The notes beneath the pieces were generated by a model. It made no database searches and had not been told where the DNA came from. It saw only the letters and a list, made by a program, of their open reading frames with translations. Made by a program: the position numbers and the translations under genes. A DNA stretch of 64,000 bases, taken from positions 62,001-126,000 of the forward strand of contig JAUIRK010000822.1 in the NCBI GenBank assembly GCA_030549495.1, given 5' to 3'. The stretch is from Nectonema munidae. Taxonomy: Eukaryota; Nematomorpha; Nectonematoida; Nectonematidae. Of the stretch, positions 11,642 through 23,399 are shown piece after piece. Within the stretch, counting starts at the first letter, position 1, and the number at the start of each line of letters is the position of its first letter.

Positions 11642-11794
11642 ATATTTGATATGCAAATTTAATTAAAATAATTTCGCTGGAAGTATAGTATTTATTCACC
11701 AATTTTGTAAAAAAAATATAAAGTAGTCTTATAAATTTAAGACTTTAGGTATGCGCTGAATACACTCTATTTTAAAGGATTGCTTGAATATTTG

Positions 11795-11823
11795 GTCTCC
11801 CGTGGTATTTCCAGACCACTGAT
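11795..11823 (+). repeat. Short dispersed repeat shared with 42041-42069
   Basis: GTCTCCCGTGGTATTTCCAG continuing ACCACTGAT recurs inverted at 42041-42069 with few changes. Possibly the terminus of a common repeat family. Confidence 0.5.
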
Positions 11824-12134
11824 TTTGAAAATTGCAACAAAAAAATTTTGCACCCCCCAATTATTTTGAGCGTGTGCGTCCCTGATATAAATACCTAAAA
11901 AATAACTAACTATCAATAAAAAGATATTTTTATCTGCATTGTATCTCTACTAAAGTCGGACCAGAGATACCGGGCAAATTGTTGTCATTCCTGTTCTAAA
12001 CGTGGGCACATTTTCTAATTAAATATTTACGTTTTTTGAATAGTTTTTTATTCGTAAAATTTTTCAAAAGAAATAAATGTCAACATTGTATTCTTTGAAA
12101 CGAATTACTATTTTGTCCATACAAATAATTAACT

Positions 12135-13229
12135 AGGGATATACCAGATAACCAGAAATATCTCGTTACCTGGATATCCTTGTAAAATTTAAGTATCCGG
12201 TATCCGGCCATTCGAAATCTGGCCTTACTTTACATTTTAGCGAATAATCCAGCAGGATAACTAATATTAACCCGTTATCGACCAAAATATTCAGAAGATA
12301 TCTAATGTAAAGCAGAAGATTTGTATTAAAAAGCATTGATAAAAGCAGACGATTCATATTTTTGTAAAGTCTATATATGTCGACTGTGGTCGATAACCGG
12401 TTAAATTACTATTATGTTGAGCAATAACACAAAGATATACTTTTTTATAAAACTATGTTTAACTTCATGAGAATTATGGAGATAAAAATAACATTTATGA
12501 ATAAAAAGGTAACTCAAAATTTTGTTCCTATTTTCCTAAAAATTGTTTGATAAAAATTATAAAATTTTCATCTCAAATATTTTTTTATCTAGTACTTAAC
12601 AATTCAAAATAAATATACTTCAGATGTTAATTAACTTGAAAATAAAAATATGTGTTAAAGTTTTTTTCTAAATCAATTCATTTTAAATTTTTAGTTTTTT
12701 ACTTTTTCACAGGTGACAAAATATTTTAAATTTGAATAAATTTTAAAAATATTTCAAAATAAAATACAGTTAAAAAATTAAAAATCAGATTTTGACAATT
12801 TTTAATGATGTTTTTTAAATTGATATATAATAGTATTTTTATCCTCTTATTTAAAATAATTGTGTTCGTTGTATGATTTTACAAAATAAAGTTTAAATTT
12901 TAAGGAATCAAAACAGAATTGAAAAAAAATTCCAAAAACAAATTCTTTGCTTTGGTAAAAAGTATAGCTAAATAAAGTAGTAGTAAAAATGATAATTAAA
13001 AAAAACTTATTTTTAAATCCTCACTACTTCCAAATTTTTCATTTTTTAATGAAAGATTTTCTAATTCATTGTGAAATTTAAATAAATGGAACTAGATTAT
13101 ACGAGTTAAATCTTATTATACGTGCGTTAAAAACTAATAGTGAACAGGTAAATTTAATATTGACCGGATATCCGGTAAATATTAGGATATCCTAATCTGG
13201 TTCTAAGAGCTGGATATCCTGCTGCCCTG
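12135..13229. mobile_element. hAT-like non-autonomous repeat (tentative)
   Basis: The left end reads AGGGATATACCAGATAACC. The inverse of the right end reads CAGGGCAGCAGGATATCCAG. Both ends are followed by several GGATATCC and CCGGATATCCGG motifs, giving inverted termini. Clear 8-bp duplications were not found. The interior is AT-rich and non-coding and contains the TTAA MITE at 12271. Confidence 0.4.
12271..12400 (+). mobile_element. TTAA-flanked MITE, copy C (best preserved)
   Basis: TTAA at 12267-12270 and 12401-12404. Inverted ends CCCGTTATCGACC and CCGGTTATCGACC (inverse of right end). The core contains AAAGCAGAAGATTTGTATTA and AAAAGCAGACGATT. The ends are near-palindromic. It serves as a reference for the family, which fits non-autonomous piggyBac-type elements. 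Confidence 0.75.
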
Positions 13230-13784
13230 TCCATTCCTATAAATAATACTTCGCACAGTGGTTTATTTTAGAAGAACCAAGTAAGTGCGCGCTAAGAGAT
13301 TTAAGCGGCTAACTATTTCTTAGCAGGGGAGTAAGCATAAAGGGTCTGATGTTTTTGGTGAAAATGACTGAATACTTTTAGATATAAAGTATCCTGCAGA
13401 AAAAAGCTATTTCAGCGATTTTCTAAAAGTTTAAGTCTTTCCCTGTTACCTCAAATAGCTTTATTCGATACTCATAGCCAATTGACATCTTTTCCTTTTT
13501 TCACGACTACATTTGTCGTGTCACAATTAAGGTTGAAACACCCATTATGAATCGCGGTACAATACCGGTTCTTATGTAAAATGACAGTACCGAGAATCAA
13601 ATAGTTTCCCTATTTTATCTTTGAAAATTTAGCATAAATTTTATTAAATGAAAAATATATTTGGTTTTAAAATTAAATTATGATTACTAGCTTTTAAATT
13701 CTTTAAAAAATATTAATTTTGAAAAAACAAAAATATTGTAAGCGAAATAACTTGGAAAACTTTATTTCTGCTTATTCGCAATAA

Positions 13785-14075
13785 AACCTACAAGTACTGA
13801 ATCAGAAACATCTTTTCCAAGCACTACTCTTTCCTTCAAAAAACAAATCTTTCTTGCAAAACTTTGAATAATCACAAATTTTTAAAAAGTTATTTTATGA
13901 ATAAAGGTAAATAATAGTGATATTTTTGCTAAAAAAAAATGTTAAAAAATTTTCAATTTTCTATTAAAAATTTTTTATAAGTAACTAAATATTCTCGGTT
14001 TTTCGGGTTTCATTGAATTTTTTTAAGAATCAAAACTGGTTTTTTGAAACTCTGAATTGGTTGCAACACTAGTCA
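13785..14075 (+). repeat. Dispersed repeat, copy 1 (pair with 16300-16613)
   Basis: About 290 bases align along their length with 16300-16613: AGTACTGAATCAGA, TTCCTTCAAAA, TTTCTTCCAAAA-like blocks, AAGTAACTAAATATT, TTTCATTGAAT and a shared end ACACTAG. This copy probably starts earlier, near 13530 (TTGAAACACC). The terminal GGTTGCAACACTAG is hAT-like, but target duplications were not established. Confidence 0.65.
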
Positions 14076-14079
14076 CGAC

Positions 14080-15160
14080 GTTTTGTGTACATTCAAAGAA
14101 CATGTGTCTTCAATAACCCTCATCAATATTCTCAAAATTGTCTTTACATAATAGCATTTTTGATGAGTATAACATCTAAAATCCTGATCTCAGTCTACAA
14201 CATGTTGTTACATGCAATGTGTTACATTTATCACTACGATTAAGCATTATCAAGACATTTAATATTACAATGGTTCAAAGATCATTTTGGCAAATGAAAG
14301 CAAGCTAATAAGCACTAGTATAAGCTCATCGAATTTTGTTAACTTTTAATGAATTGCCGTTATTGGTTTAACATTGACTGAACGAAAAGTAGAAGAATGG
14401 CTTTGCTATCTTTTTGAAATGAAGAATTATTAAAAATCTTATTTTTCAAGAAAGATTCAAGGGTGTATGCACAAACGGAGAAACTATGATTTACGTCCAG
14501 AATATAAAACTTGAACAACATTAATTTGGTCCGATATCATTTGAATCAGCGAAGAAATTAAAATGTTTTCAAAAATTCTTACCAAAAAAGCATTGCAGAA
14601 ATGCACCTGTCGATTCATTTTATTTTGCATAAAGAAAGCTAGATAAAAAATATGTTACACTTTTTTTGAAAAAAAAATTATTGAGCTAATTTTCCAAAAT
14701 TCTTGTTTTGCCACCAGCCCAAGTTACTCAGTAGAACATAGAAGCGTTTGCTAAAAAATAAAGTGTATGAGAAAATTAAGTTTGTTCACATGAAGTAGAA
14801 AGGTTCATAATGAGCTACGTGGGCAGTATCCTTAATTTCCAAATATTCCATATCATTAACTAAGATAAATTTCATGAAGTTAGCTCTTAAAAATATTTAA
14901 AATTTAATGTTGAAAAAAAGTTATTTCAAACATACCCAAGTACTTTGTATTCAGTAGGTGAATTCCTACCCTCAAACACTTTAACTTGAATATACTTCGC
15001 GTAAAATTTTTCTGGCAAGTTTATAATGTACATTTCTTTTCCACACCTTGAAATCAAGATCCCACTTTCGCATAAAAAGTCGAAATAATCTAAATAATTA
15101 TGATAAAATGTCATGATCCAAATAAAGAAAATAAATTTATAAAAGCAAAGCATAAGATGA
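14080..15160. other. No gene recognised
   Basis: AT-rich sequence with short open frames only. No domain, RNA gene or clear repeat end was found. Confidence 0.5.
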
Positions 15161-15165
15161 TTTAA

Positions 15166-15295
15166 CTCTGTCGTGAACAGAAAAATCGGACGATATTTAT
15201 TAAAAAGCAGAAGATTCATATACAAAACTATTTGAAAAAGGAGACGAAGGTAAACTTGTTTATGTATCATATATGATACACTGGTCACGAAAGGG
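15166..15295. mobile_element. TTAA-flanked MITE, copy D
   Basis: TTAA at 15162-15165 and 15296-15299. Inverted ends CTCTGTCGTGAACAG and CCCTTTCGTGACCAG. Contains TTAAAAAGCAGAAGATTCAT. The ends belong to the CCCTTT type seen again at 26.2-26.5 kb. Confidence 0.65.
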
Positions 15296-15673
15296 TTAAA
15301 TGCGAAAACAAAACGAAGTAGTGGCCTGTGGATAGCGCATCTGTATTGATGGCAGGTGTAGACAAGTTTCATAAAATTGGTGAGAGGTGCAAATTTGACA
15401 AAATTAAAAATGAATAAGGTAACATAGTTAACAGCTTTCCAAAAGTGATTTAGCCTTTTTGAACGTGGCCTGTCAAAAACAGAGGAAACTACAAGAACAA
15501 ACTAGCCACGTTGTTTCAATCAATTTTCACAAATCGAATTTGGTAAAGAGCTTTCTGTGTCTACAAATTTGTCTTGATGAAATCTTTGTTTTCTTTTTTT
15601 TTAATTCTTGTAAAATGCATGCATTAACTAATGATGAAGTAAATTATGTATATTTTCTTAATTATTTTATTAA

Positions 15674-15801
15674 AACCCGTTAATGACCAGAATAATCAGA
15701 CGATATCGAATCTATAACAAACGATTTGTATTAAAAAAAGCATTTAAACGCGAACGATTTTATTTTTAAGTGGGAATATATCGACTATGGTCGATAACGG
15801 C
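15674..15801 (+). mobile_element. TTAA-flanked MITE, copy E
   Basis: TTAA at 15670-15673 and 15802-15805. Ends CCCGTTAATGACCAG and the inverse of GCCGTTATCGACC. The core ACGATTTGTATTAAAAAAAG matches copies B and C. Confidence 0.7.
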
Positions 15802-16299
15802 TTAATATCTATGTTTATTGTATACTAATATAAATATTATTTTATTACACATATCAGGAGCGTTTAATATACTATTATAAACATTTATTGTCTATATACC
15901 TTTATATTAACCTATCCACAACTTGATGTTGGCGTTCTTTGAAAATTATCATTTTAGTAGAGGTAGTCAGATGAATGGATTTTGTTTTGCATTTGGAGAA
16001 ATATTTGGCATTTATTATTTTTACACCACTAATCAATCTTCTCTACCCTCATTCTGTAAACGCTATAAACTTTTTTACGGTTGAACAAGAGGAGAAAAAA
16101 TATTTTCACGCATATCGATGGAATTTAATATTAAATTATTTTTTAAGAAATGATATTGCAATACGGTAAACAAAATTTAATTTGAATATACTATTGTCTT
16201 TTTTAAGGAATTCAAACTGCCAAATATGTTTAATTAAAAATTGAAATTGTCAAACGGCGGAAACAATGATAATAAACCATTTGGGACTTTCAGGTTTGA

Positions 16300-16613
16300 T
16301 AATTTTATCTTAAAATAAAAGCTGAATACTTAGAAAGTACTGGATCAGAGAGATCTTTTTCAATCGCTTCACTGTTTCCTTCAAAAGAAGAACAAAGCTT
16401 TCTTCCAAAATTTTAAATGCTCAAATATTTTTAAACAGCTATTTTATTAATAAAGATAAATAATAATTGTATTTTTTGCTAAGAAAATCTTATAAAATTT
16501 TCAATTTTGTAGTAAAATTTTTTAAAGTAACTAAATATTTTTCGCTTTTCATTGAATATTTTTGGAACCGAAACCGGCTATTCAAACTCACTACCCGTTT
16601 GAACACTAGTATG
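16300..16613 (+). repeat. Dispersed repeat, copy 2
   Basis: Diverged partner of 13785-14075, ending in GTTTGAACACTAG. Non-coding. Confidence 0.65.
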
Positions 16614-16619
16614 TATGTA

Positions 16620-18315
16620 TGTCAAGTTTGGGGTAAAAATGTCAAGAATTAGAAATTAGAATGTATATGAAAATGTATGTATGTACGATTCTACAATCCT
16701 AACCCCGGCAATAGGTTGAATAAATTTGAACAGTAAAATTCAGCGGTAGAAAGTAACATTGAAAATATTATAATATCGGAGGTATCAAGAAAGGGGATGA
16801 TACATTTCGAAAGAGGTAGTAAATTGATATAAACTTAAATAATTCAGAGTTTTGTGTATTTGAAAGAGATGATTTAAAAATTGCATCTTAAATTTAACTT
16901 CATGTAACAAAAAATAAGTAATAATATGTATTTGAATACTGGTCATAATGTTATGTATAGTGGGAAAAGAAAAGAATTGAAGAAGGCATCTGTTGATTTA
17001 CAGGTTATTATTTCATAAAACAAACTTGAGAACTGGTCCATAAAATAAATATGCAATATGACGATAGATACGTTGAAAAGATGAAACAAAATTGAAAAAA
17101 TTTGGTTGGAAAGTGGAATTTGAAAATTTTCACTTTCAAAATATAATATAAATGGATGCAGAGCTTTTGCAATTTTTGTAAACTTTAAGTCATTTGAATC
17201 ATTATATTTTCAACAAAGTTTGCTTTATCAAAAAATAATCTACATACCGAGAGATGTCCTTTCATCATTAGTAATAGAACTTTATATGCTGTAAAAATAA
17301 CTTCATTAATTTTTTTAATATTCAACTTCAAATATTGTTACTTATTTTTTCAGTATAGTTATTCCAAATTTCCTATCATCGCTGGTACTCCTTCTCCACT
17401 GTTACTGATATAAAAAAGGGCCGTGACAGAATGTCTCGAAAATAAAAAAAAATATTTGAAGAAAACGAGAACAGATGAAGCTCTAATCGTTTAAGGCATT
17501 GCTTATCGAAAAATTATCGGTCTGATTTTCTTTTTCAATTAATTTTCGTATATAACTAACTCAAAGTAGACAATTTTTGTTTCGTGGGTGACTGGTGAGT
17601 TTTGACGCTCAGAAAATTAAATATCACAATTTCCAAGAATGCTTGCAATGCCCAAATGAAAATATATGAGGGAAACATTTCTCTTTTTTTATCTGTCTTG
17701 TGTTTAGGAAAGTGGATTAGAAAAAATGGGAGGTATGCTGAGAAGAAACTTACTTTTTTGCATTTTGCAAAGTGGAAGAGCTAAATATAAAATGGATTAT
17801 GATAATGAAAGTGATTGTGTTGATTAGGTTTCACCAATCTTAGGATACGTTTCATCAGTTTTGATTTGTGGCTTTTCTAAAGTGTAAAAAAATTGTTTGC
17901 TAATATTGACACAAAACTTAAAAATGCTAAGATTAATTTTTAGGGGCAAAATAATTGATAAATGATCATAAAACTTCGTTCAAATTCATCTACCGAAAAA
18001 TGGGAAAACGAACAAAAGTTTGGGCGACCTTTTATTATTCTAATTTGACAAATCTTAAAATATATCGGAAAATTTAGGGTTAGGGAAATCGGAAAATTAT
18101 CCAAACTATGAAATGGATGTCAAGCTGATTTACCAGTCTCTATTTCACCACATGTGTGTACTCTATAAGTACAAACTCTTGAAGTTCTTGGAAAATAAGG
18201 ATATGAGTGAGCTATATATGAAATGGATTTTGTGAAATTGCAAATCCAATTCATAAACTCAAAATTTAACATTCTAAAGAAGTTAATAAGGAAAATTCAT
18301 TTTTTCCAGTGTCCT
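16620..18315. other. No gene recognised
   Basis: AT-rich. A short open frame at 17602-17784 has no recognisable domain and unremarkable context. Confidence 0.5.
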
Positions 18316-18327
18316 AACAAGAAGGGC

Positions 18328-19192
18328 TCTCGTGTGAGTTGGAATAGCTAGAGAGCGAGTCCGCTGGTTGTGGATAGTTGAACGGCCATCAGATATGGTG
18401 GTTAGCTGCGACATAAGCAAGCCTAGCTTGGTGAATAAGCAGCCCGAACAAACAACGACCACATAACAACGCGGAGTAATAGATTGAATGACTTCTTTCT
18501 ACAAGTTAAAACACTCCATGTTCAAGACGATGTCGTGACAAGGCGAATAAGACCGTCTTCAAATAAGGCTAGTTACTGCTGCCTTGCTGTTAGTCAAATT
18601 AGACCAAGGCTAGGTCCTTAGCTAACAATTACGGCGTGGAAGAGAACTTGAGACCTCACACCACGTAATATCTCCAAGAATAACCATAGTAAACTAGAAC
18701 AGGGGTCGGGAATCTACGGCACGCGTGGCATGCAAAGCAAAATTCTAAGGTTTACAATTAAAATTTTTCATTTACACATAAAGTAAAATAAATTTTTAAA
18801 CAGTTTTTATAATAGATCTTAAAGGCAATCAAATGTGCTTTTAACTATGCGCAACCATTTTTATTTAGTATTGTGCCGATATTGAAGAGTTGGCTAAAGT
18901 TATCAAAGAGTCAAGCACTAATTACTTATATGATTTTTTTATTGCTAATTATAATTTTACTTATTATTGTATATTTATGTAAATGTGTATATAAAAATTA
19001 AATAAATTATAAAACAATTATGTCAATTTTGGTTTGGATAAATATACATATGAGGTTGGCACTCGAGATGATTTGAGAAGTGTTAAGTTGGCACGCCGTT
19101 AGCATAAGGTTGCCGACCCCTGAACTAGAAAACAAACTCTGGCGCTCCATCGTTGCCCACGTCCAAATAGATACGGCACTTTGATGATGATG
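18328..19192 (+). mobile_element. Retroposed element (short LINE or SINE) with 12-bp duplications
   Basis: The segment is flanked by the perfect direct repeat AACAAGAAGGGC (18316-18327 and 19193-19204). It ends in a TTTGATGATGATG tail, as RTE-type LINEs and their SINEs do. It is GC-richer than its surroundings and has no readable reverse transcriptase, so it is a SINE or a severely 5'-truncated LINE of about 435 bases. A hAT MITE with its own duplication interrupts it at 18700-19122 and must be younger. Confidence 0.75.
18700..19122. mobile_element. hAT MITE, 423 bp
   Basis: Ends CAGGGGTCGGGAATCTACGG and the inverse of CAGGGGTCGGCAACCTTATG. Perfect 8-bp duplication AACTAGAA at 18692-18699 and 19123-19130. 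Non-coding, nested in the retroposed element. Confidence 0.95.
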
Positions 19193-19403
19193 AACAAGAA
19201 GGGCAAGGAGGATAAGGGCCTCAGGCGTATAATTTATTTAATAAAGCTCGTCTTATATTGCGTACCTGTATTAGGTATTGGGTGTTTTGAAGAGTATGTA
19301 TCAAAAATGAAAGAATAATAAAACACTCGATTACTTAAAAAATCCAAAATTATTTCATTAAAAGTATTCCATTTCAATTCAATTATTTTATAGGCAACAT
19401 ACA

Positions 19404-19500
19404 CAAACACACACACATACACACACACACCCACACATATACACACACTTAAATCACATGATGATTATGATGATGAGTTGATGATGATAATGATGATGAA
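19404..19500 (+). repeat. (CA)n and (GAT)n microsatellites
   Basis: ACACACAC tract at about 19404-19448 followed by GATGATGAT repeats to about 19500. Confidence 0.9.
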
Positions 19501-19509
19501 TTTATTTTT

Positions 19510-20310
19510 CAAAACATTAAAAACTTGGAAAAGAAAAAAATACCAAAGAAGCGCGCTAAAGAAAATATTAATAATAATTAAAGATATAATGTATAAAGTA
19601 TTTTAAATAAAAATTTCTCGAATCAAAATTAAATATAAAAAATTTTCAGATTTAAAAGTAAGATTTAATATTTTCTTTTTTTCTATGTTTGGGGAAAATA
19701 TAACAAAAAAAGTTATGATATGAAATTTCTAAAATACCCCAAGCATTTCCTTGAATAAAAAAATGGCAAAATTAAAATTGACAAATTTAAAAATTGATTA
19801 AGTTATAGGTAAAAATTGTATACCAAAATGAGCTAAAAAATAAATTAAAATACATTCATATAGAATATCATTAAAATATAGTGACAATTTTACCTCCAAC
19901 TAAAATAGAAAATATTTATCAAAAATTGCAATCTTGAGAACACAAAATAGCTATTTCTTCAACAAATAATAATTTAAACACTGTAAAAATATCGTTTCTG
20001 CGACTATATAAATCAGCATTAATTACTATGAGTAATTTCACTACTTAATATTGTGATATGAATGCTATTATACTAAATTTACCATCAATTTTCTACTACA
20101 TCAAAAGTTTTTTCAATACTTGAAATTGTAATCTTACTATTTTACTTAGTTTTTTAAACAAGTATATAGTATACTTTACTACTTTCATAACATTTATGTT
20201 TTATTACTCTAAAAACGAAATAATCATTGGACAAATCATTTTTGAAGCAGAAAATATCACTACTCAGGAAACTAAGAAAAAGGTTTTTTTGTGACGAAAC
20301 TTTAGGATAT
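19510..20310. other. AT-rich stretch, nothing recognised
   Basis: Very A/T-rich with short frames only. No repeat ends seen. Confidence 0.5.
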
Positions 20311-20319
20311 TTAAATATG

Positions 20320-20589
20320 CAGGGCCGGCCCTAGTATTCGCGGGGCCCTATGCAAAATGGATTGCGCGGGGCCCAGTGTGGGTAGGAAAAAAGATTAAAA
20401 GTGAGAAATAAGATTTTGAAAAAAAGAGGAAGGATTTGTTTTATTACTTTTTCATTAACACAAAATGACGATCAAAGTAACTTTACTTTGCGAACCTTGC
20501 ATTTAGCGAAATCATACAATATATCATCAAAATGAAAAATGAGAAGCGCCGGGCCCACTGCAGCCGCATAGGGCCTAAGGCCGGCCCTG
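20320..20589. mobile_element. hAT MITE, 270 bp
   Basis: Inverted termini CAGGGCCGGCCCTAG and CAGGGCCGGCCTTAGG (inverse of right end). Flanks TAAATATG and AAAATATA match at six of eight positions, as for an eroded 8-bp duplication. The GC-rich ends contrast with an AT-rich centre. Confidence 0.8.
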
Positions 20590-20599
20590 AAAATATAAA

Positions 20600-22060
20600 T
20601 AAAAAATGGCCAAAAATTTATAAAATAAAATTCAATTTCCTAGTTTTTAATGAAAAAATATGTTAAAATATAGTTGCTTTGAAATTTTAATTAGACATTT
20701 TAAGTTAATTTTCTTTATGAAATTATCAAAAAATATCAGAAATACTATTTGAATAATATTATTTAGTATTTATTTCCCATTTTGGGTAATAATATAAACT
20801 TTTAACATATCTCATGAGGATATCCTAATCGTCTATCCCCATGTATAAAATACACACCCTTTTGCGAAGTGATTTGGCTTATATAGCAAATTCGATGTCA
20901 TCATACATGGAGTTAACGGTTAAAGCGTTGGATAGTGCTGTCCACCCTCATCCCTGAGGCCCACTCGCATTCAACTTATTAAGTGACCCAAATTGTCGAA
21001 AACGGTCTTGGATTTGCTTACTTTATGTATTGACCGCATTCCAATCTTCCTATATATACCTAACATATCGCATGCGAGTATCTTATTTAATTTTTATATT
21101 TTGCTCCAAATTACCATCTAAATTTTCGTCTAGTTCAAAGTATTTTAAATTCATCTATTTTGTCTTTTTGAGCATACTTTAAATACTTTTAATTAATGCA
21201 ATTAAATACTTATTGATCGTTGTGGCCATTATTCCTTCATTCCCGAGTCTTGACTCTTATTGGGCGCCCAATGCAAAAATATGAATAATCCCCTTCAATC
21301 TCAACTTCTGAATATGTCTGTCATGTCATGAGCATGTATCTTACCAGAAATTCGTTCCAATGTTTTATCATTCTTTGTCCTAAGATATTTTTTGGGTTAA
21401 AAAGTTTAGTTTTGCTTGTTAATAAGTTTATTTAGAAATCTGGGATTGTATTTATCTAAATCGAGATTAAAGTACTTCCAATGATCAAAATATGAGGCAT
21501 ACGCTTTGAAAAAAGCTTATATACAAATATATGTGAGAAATATACGTCATTTAATAGTTATAGCGGTAAAAGAGAGAAGACTTATGTCTTAGTGAAGGCA
21601 TGTTAAAATTTTGCGAATAGCTCTTTTTTGAAGACAGCCTAAAGGGGGCAAGAAACTTTGCTGAAGACCGACAAATATGAGGGGCTCAGGACAGATGTTT
21701 CAGTGATGCCCTAACTGCTTAGTTCGGCCCCAGTGCTCAATGCCATTTTGAAAGAATAATCTTACACAAATGGGTGACAGATTTCATATCATACAATTAC
21801 ATCATCATTATACGTGTTTTACTATGAGAAGATTTTAACGTTAAAATTAAAGTCCTTTTTGTGAAGGAACTGATCATGACTATACTTTGAAAGTTAGCGT
21901 TTCAACTGTTGCTCTGTTTGATATTGGAGAACGTATATTCTCCCCTAAGGTTTGAGTGGCTCACTTAAGCAGTCATCAATAAAAATTGGTGATCTTTTTA
22001 TATAAAATTTCTTTGAGGATTTTCTTCAATAAAAATTATGCGATAATGTAAATTTATTTG
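20600..22060. other. No gene recognised
   Basis: Mixed unique-looking and GC-variable sequence. A G-rich patch at 21640-21760 may be transposon debris but no termini were identified. Confidence 0.45.
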
Positions 22061-22068
22061 AAGCATTT

Positions 22069-22293
22069 CTATGACAGAACGTGAAATTTTTTAAGTTTTC
22101 GAGAAGAAAATGAGAAAACTTTTGATTCTGATTTGCCAACTATACTTTTACCATTATCAGCTTCAAGATTTTTAACATTATCATTACTCTCATCATCACG
22201 AGAAAGAAATTTTTGCGCAAGTTGATAAACAAAATCCTTCAGGTTTTGAGGTATATAAAGATCTTTGTGAATTTGATCAAGTTTAATCAACAC
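22069..22293 (-). CDS. Possible terminal exon, unknown protein
   Basis: A minus-strand frame of about 74 codons runs from just after an acceptor-like TCATCTCTTAG (about 22298-22308) to a stop at 22069-22071. It reads LIKLDQIHKDLYIPQNLKDF, continues with a Ser/Asp/Asn/Lys-rich section and ends with a basic tail (SSRKLKKFHVLS). AATAAA follows about 20 bases after the stop on the same strand. Composition is protein-like rather than low-complexity, but no domain is recognised and no partner exon was identified. It could also be a remnant of a retroposed gene or transposon. Confidence 0.3.
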   Translation of the reverse strand: MLIKLDQIHKDLYIPQNLKDFVYQLAQKFLSRDDESNDNVKNLEADNGKSIVGKSESKVFSFSSRKLKKFHVLS

Positions 22294-22542
22294 TGACTAA
22301 GAGATGATTTAGAAAATTTAGTGGGGACTTATGAAAGATGGGTACTCTTGTTCAAGTTGCAATCTTATAAAGGTAGCGCTTTCAACGGTTAGACTGCATA
22401 TCAACCTAACACTATTTTATCAATACAAATGTTAATAAACAACACTAAAAAGCCACTAAAATAATAATCGTGTAAAATAAAAAGCAAATAGAGCCTTTAA
22501 AAGATTAAACGTATTTACAAAACCAACACTTAATAAAGTGAG

Positions 22543-22620
22543 AAAAAAATAGCGTTTGAAATTGTGTTTAGGACCTAAACGCTATTTTTTAGAGCGTAGT
22601 TCTAAAATTTAGAATACGCT
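22543..22620. repeat. Two adjacent strong hairpins
   Basis: AAAAAATAGCGTTT pairs with AAACGCTATTTTTT across a 19-base loop (22543-22590). It is followed at once by a near-perfect 28-base palindrome, AGCGTAGTTCTAAA/TTTAGAATACGCT (22593-22620). All four arms contain the GCGT/ACGC core. Confidence 0.7.
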
Positions 22621-22624
22621 ACCC

Positions 22625-23390
22625 TATCACTTCGATACTCTCCCCATACACAAGTAAAAAAGGCTAAAATGTTTTTTAAGTTTCCCACATTTTTTTATCT
22701 TGCTAAAGTTATTTTTGTCTTACCATTGAAAAGGCTGAGAGTATAGGCTAGAAGACCAACAATCAAATCTTCATTATTAACGAAGCGCTTGAAAACTTTA
22801 GCAAAAACGAAGCTTTTAGAGTTAGAATCTTTAGGAAGCGTAGCAAAACTTACGTATGGAAGATACTGAATATTCTTCTAAAAAATTTTCAAAATGCAAA
22901 TTATATTAAACTCGCCACAAAAATCTTAAATCTGAGAAAAAGAAATTGAATCTCCATGGAAGATGTCCATTTTTAGATTACTGTAGCTTTAATGATACAA
23001 AAAAGGTCTATAATATTATTAATCATTTCAATTTAAGAAATTCAGTAAAATTGACTTTTCTGAGACTTTTTTAAAATATTTCCACTACAAAAGTATCATC
23101 ATTTTTTTGCTTTTTTCAAAATCGGCAAAAAAAATTCGCGTTTAAAATTTATAATTTAAATTATACGGCATGGTATATCTATAACAAAAATCCAATTTAT
23201 TGAGACAAGAAAAATTTCATTAAACTGGAAAAAGAGTTTAATTGTCCCGGTTTTTAAAAAGAAAATGCTCAAACTAAAGATGTATTAAGATTTTTGAACA
23301 CGGTTTAAAATTGATATTGGAAAAACGTATAAGAGTGATTATGAAAATAAAAGTTAAGTTGATTCTATTTTCACCGTGTGACATTTGATA
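22625..23390. other. No gene recognised
   Basis: AT-rich sequence upstream of the LINE fragment. It may include eroded LINE sequence but nothing readable. Confidence 0.4.
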
Positions 23391-23399
23391 GAAAAGACA

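Larger units (their letters stand above)
6912..11884. mobile_element. Candidate old hAT element containing later insertions
   Basis: The segment begins CAGGGACATAATTATTTT and ends with the inverse of CAGGGACGCACACGC. It is flanked by the perfect 8-bp direct repeat ATATAAAT (6904-6911 and 11885-11892). CAGGG termini with 8-bp duplications are diagnostic of hAT. Both ends also carry G-rich runs about 25-40 bases inward. No hAT transposase is visible. If real, the element has been interrupted by the piggyBac element at 7171, MITEs at 9309 and 10024, and the element at 11125. A chance match over this distance remains possible. Confidence 0.45.

Noticed and set aside
14926-15372. 148-codon minus-strand frame
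   Set aside because: It overlaps a TTAA MITE (copy D) and shows no domain. Probably chance in AT-rich DNA.
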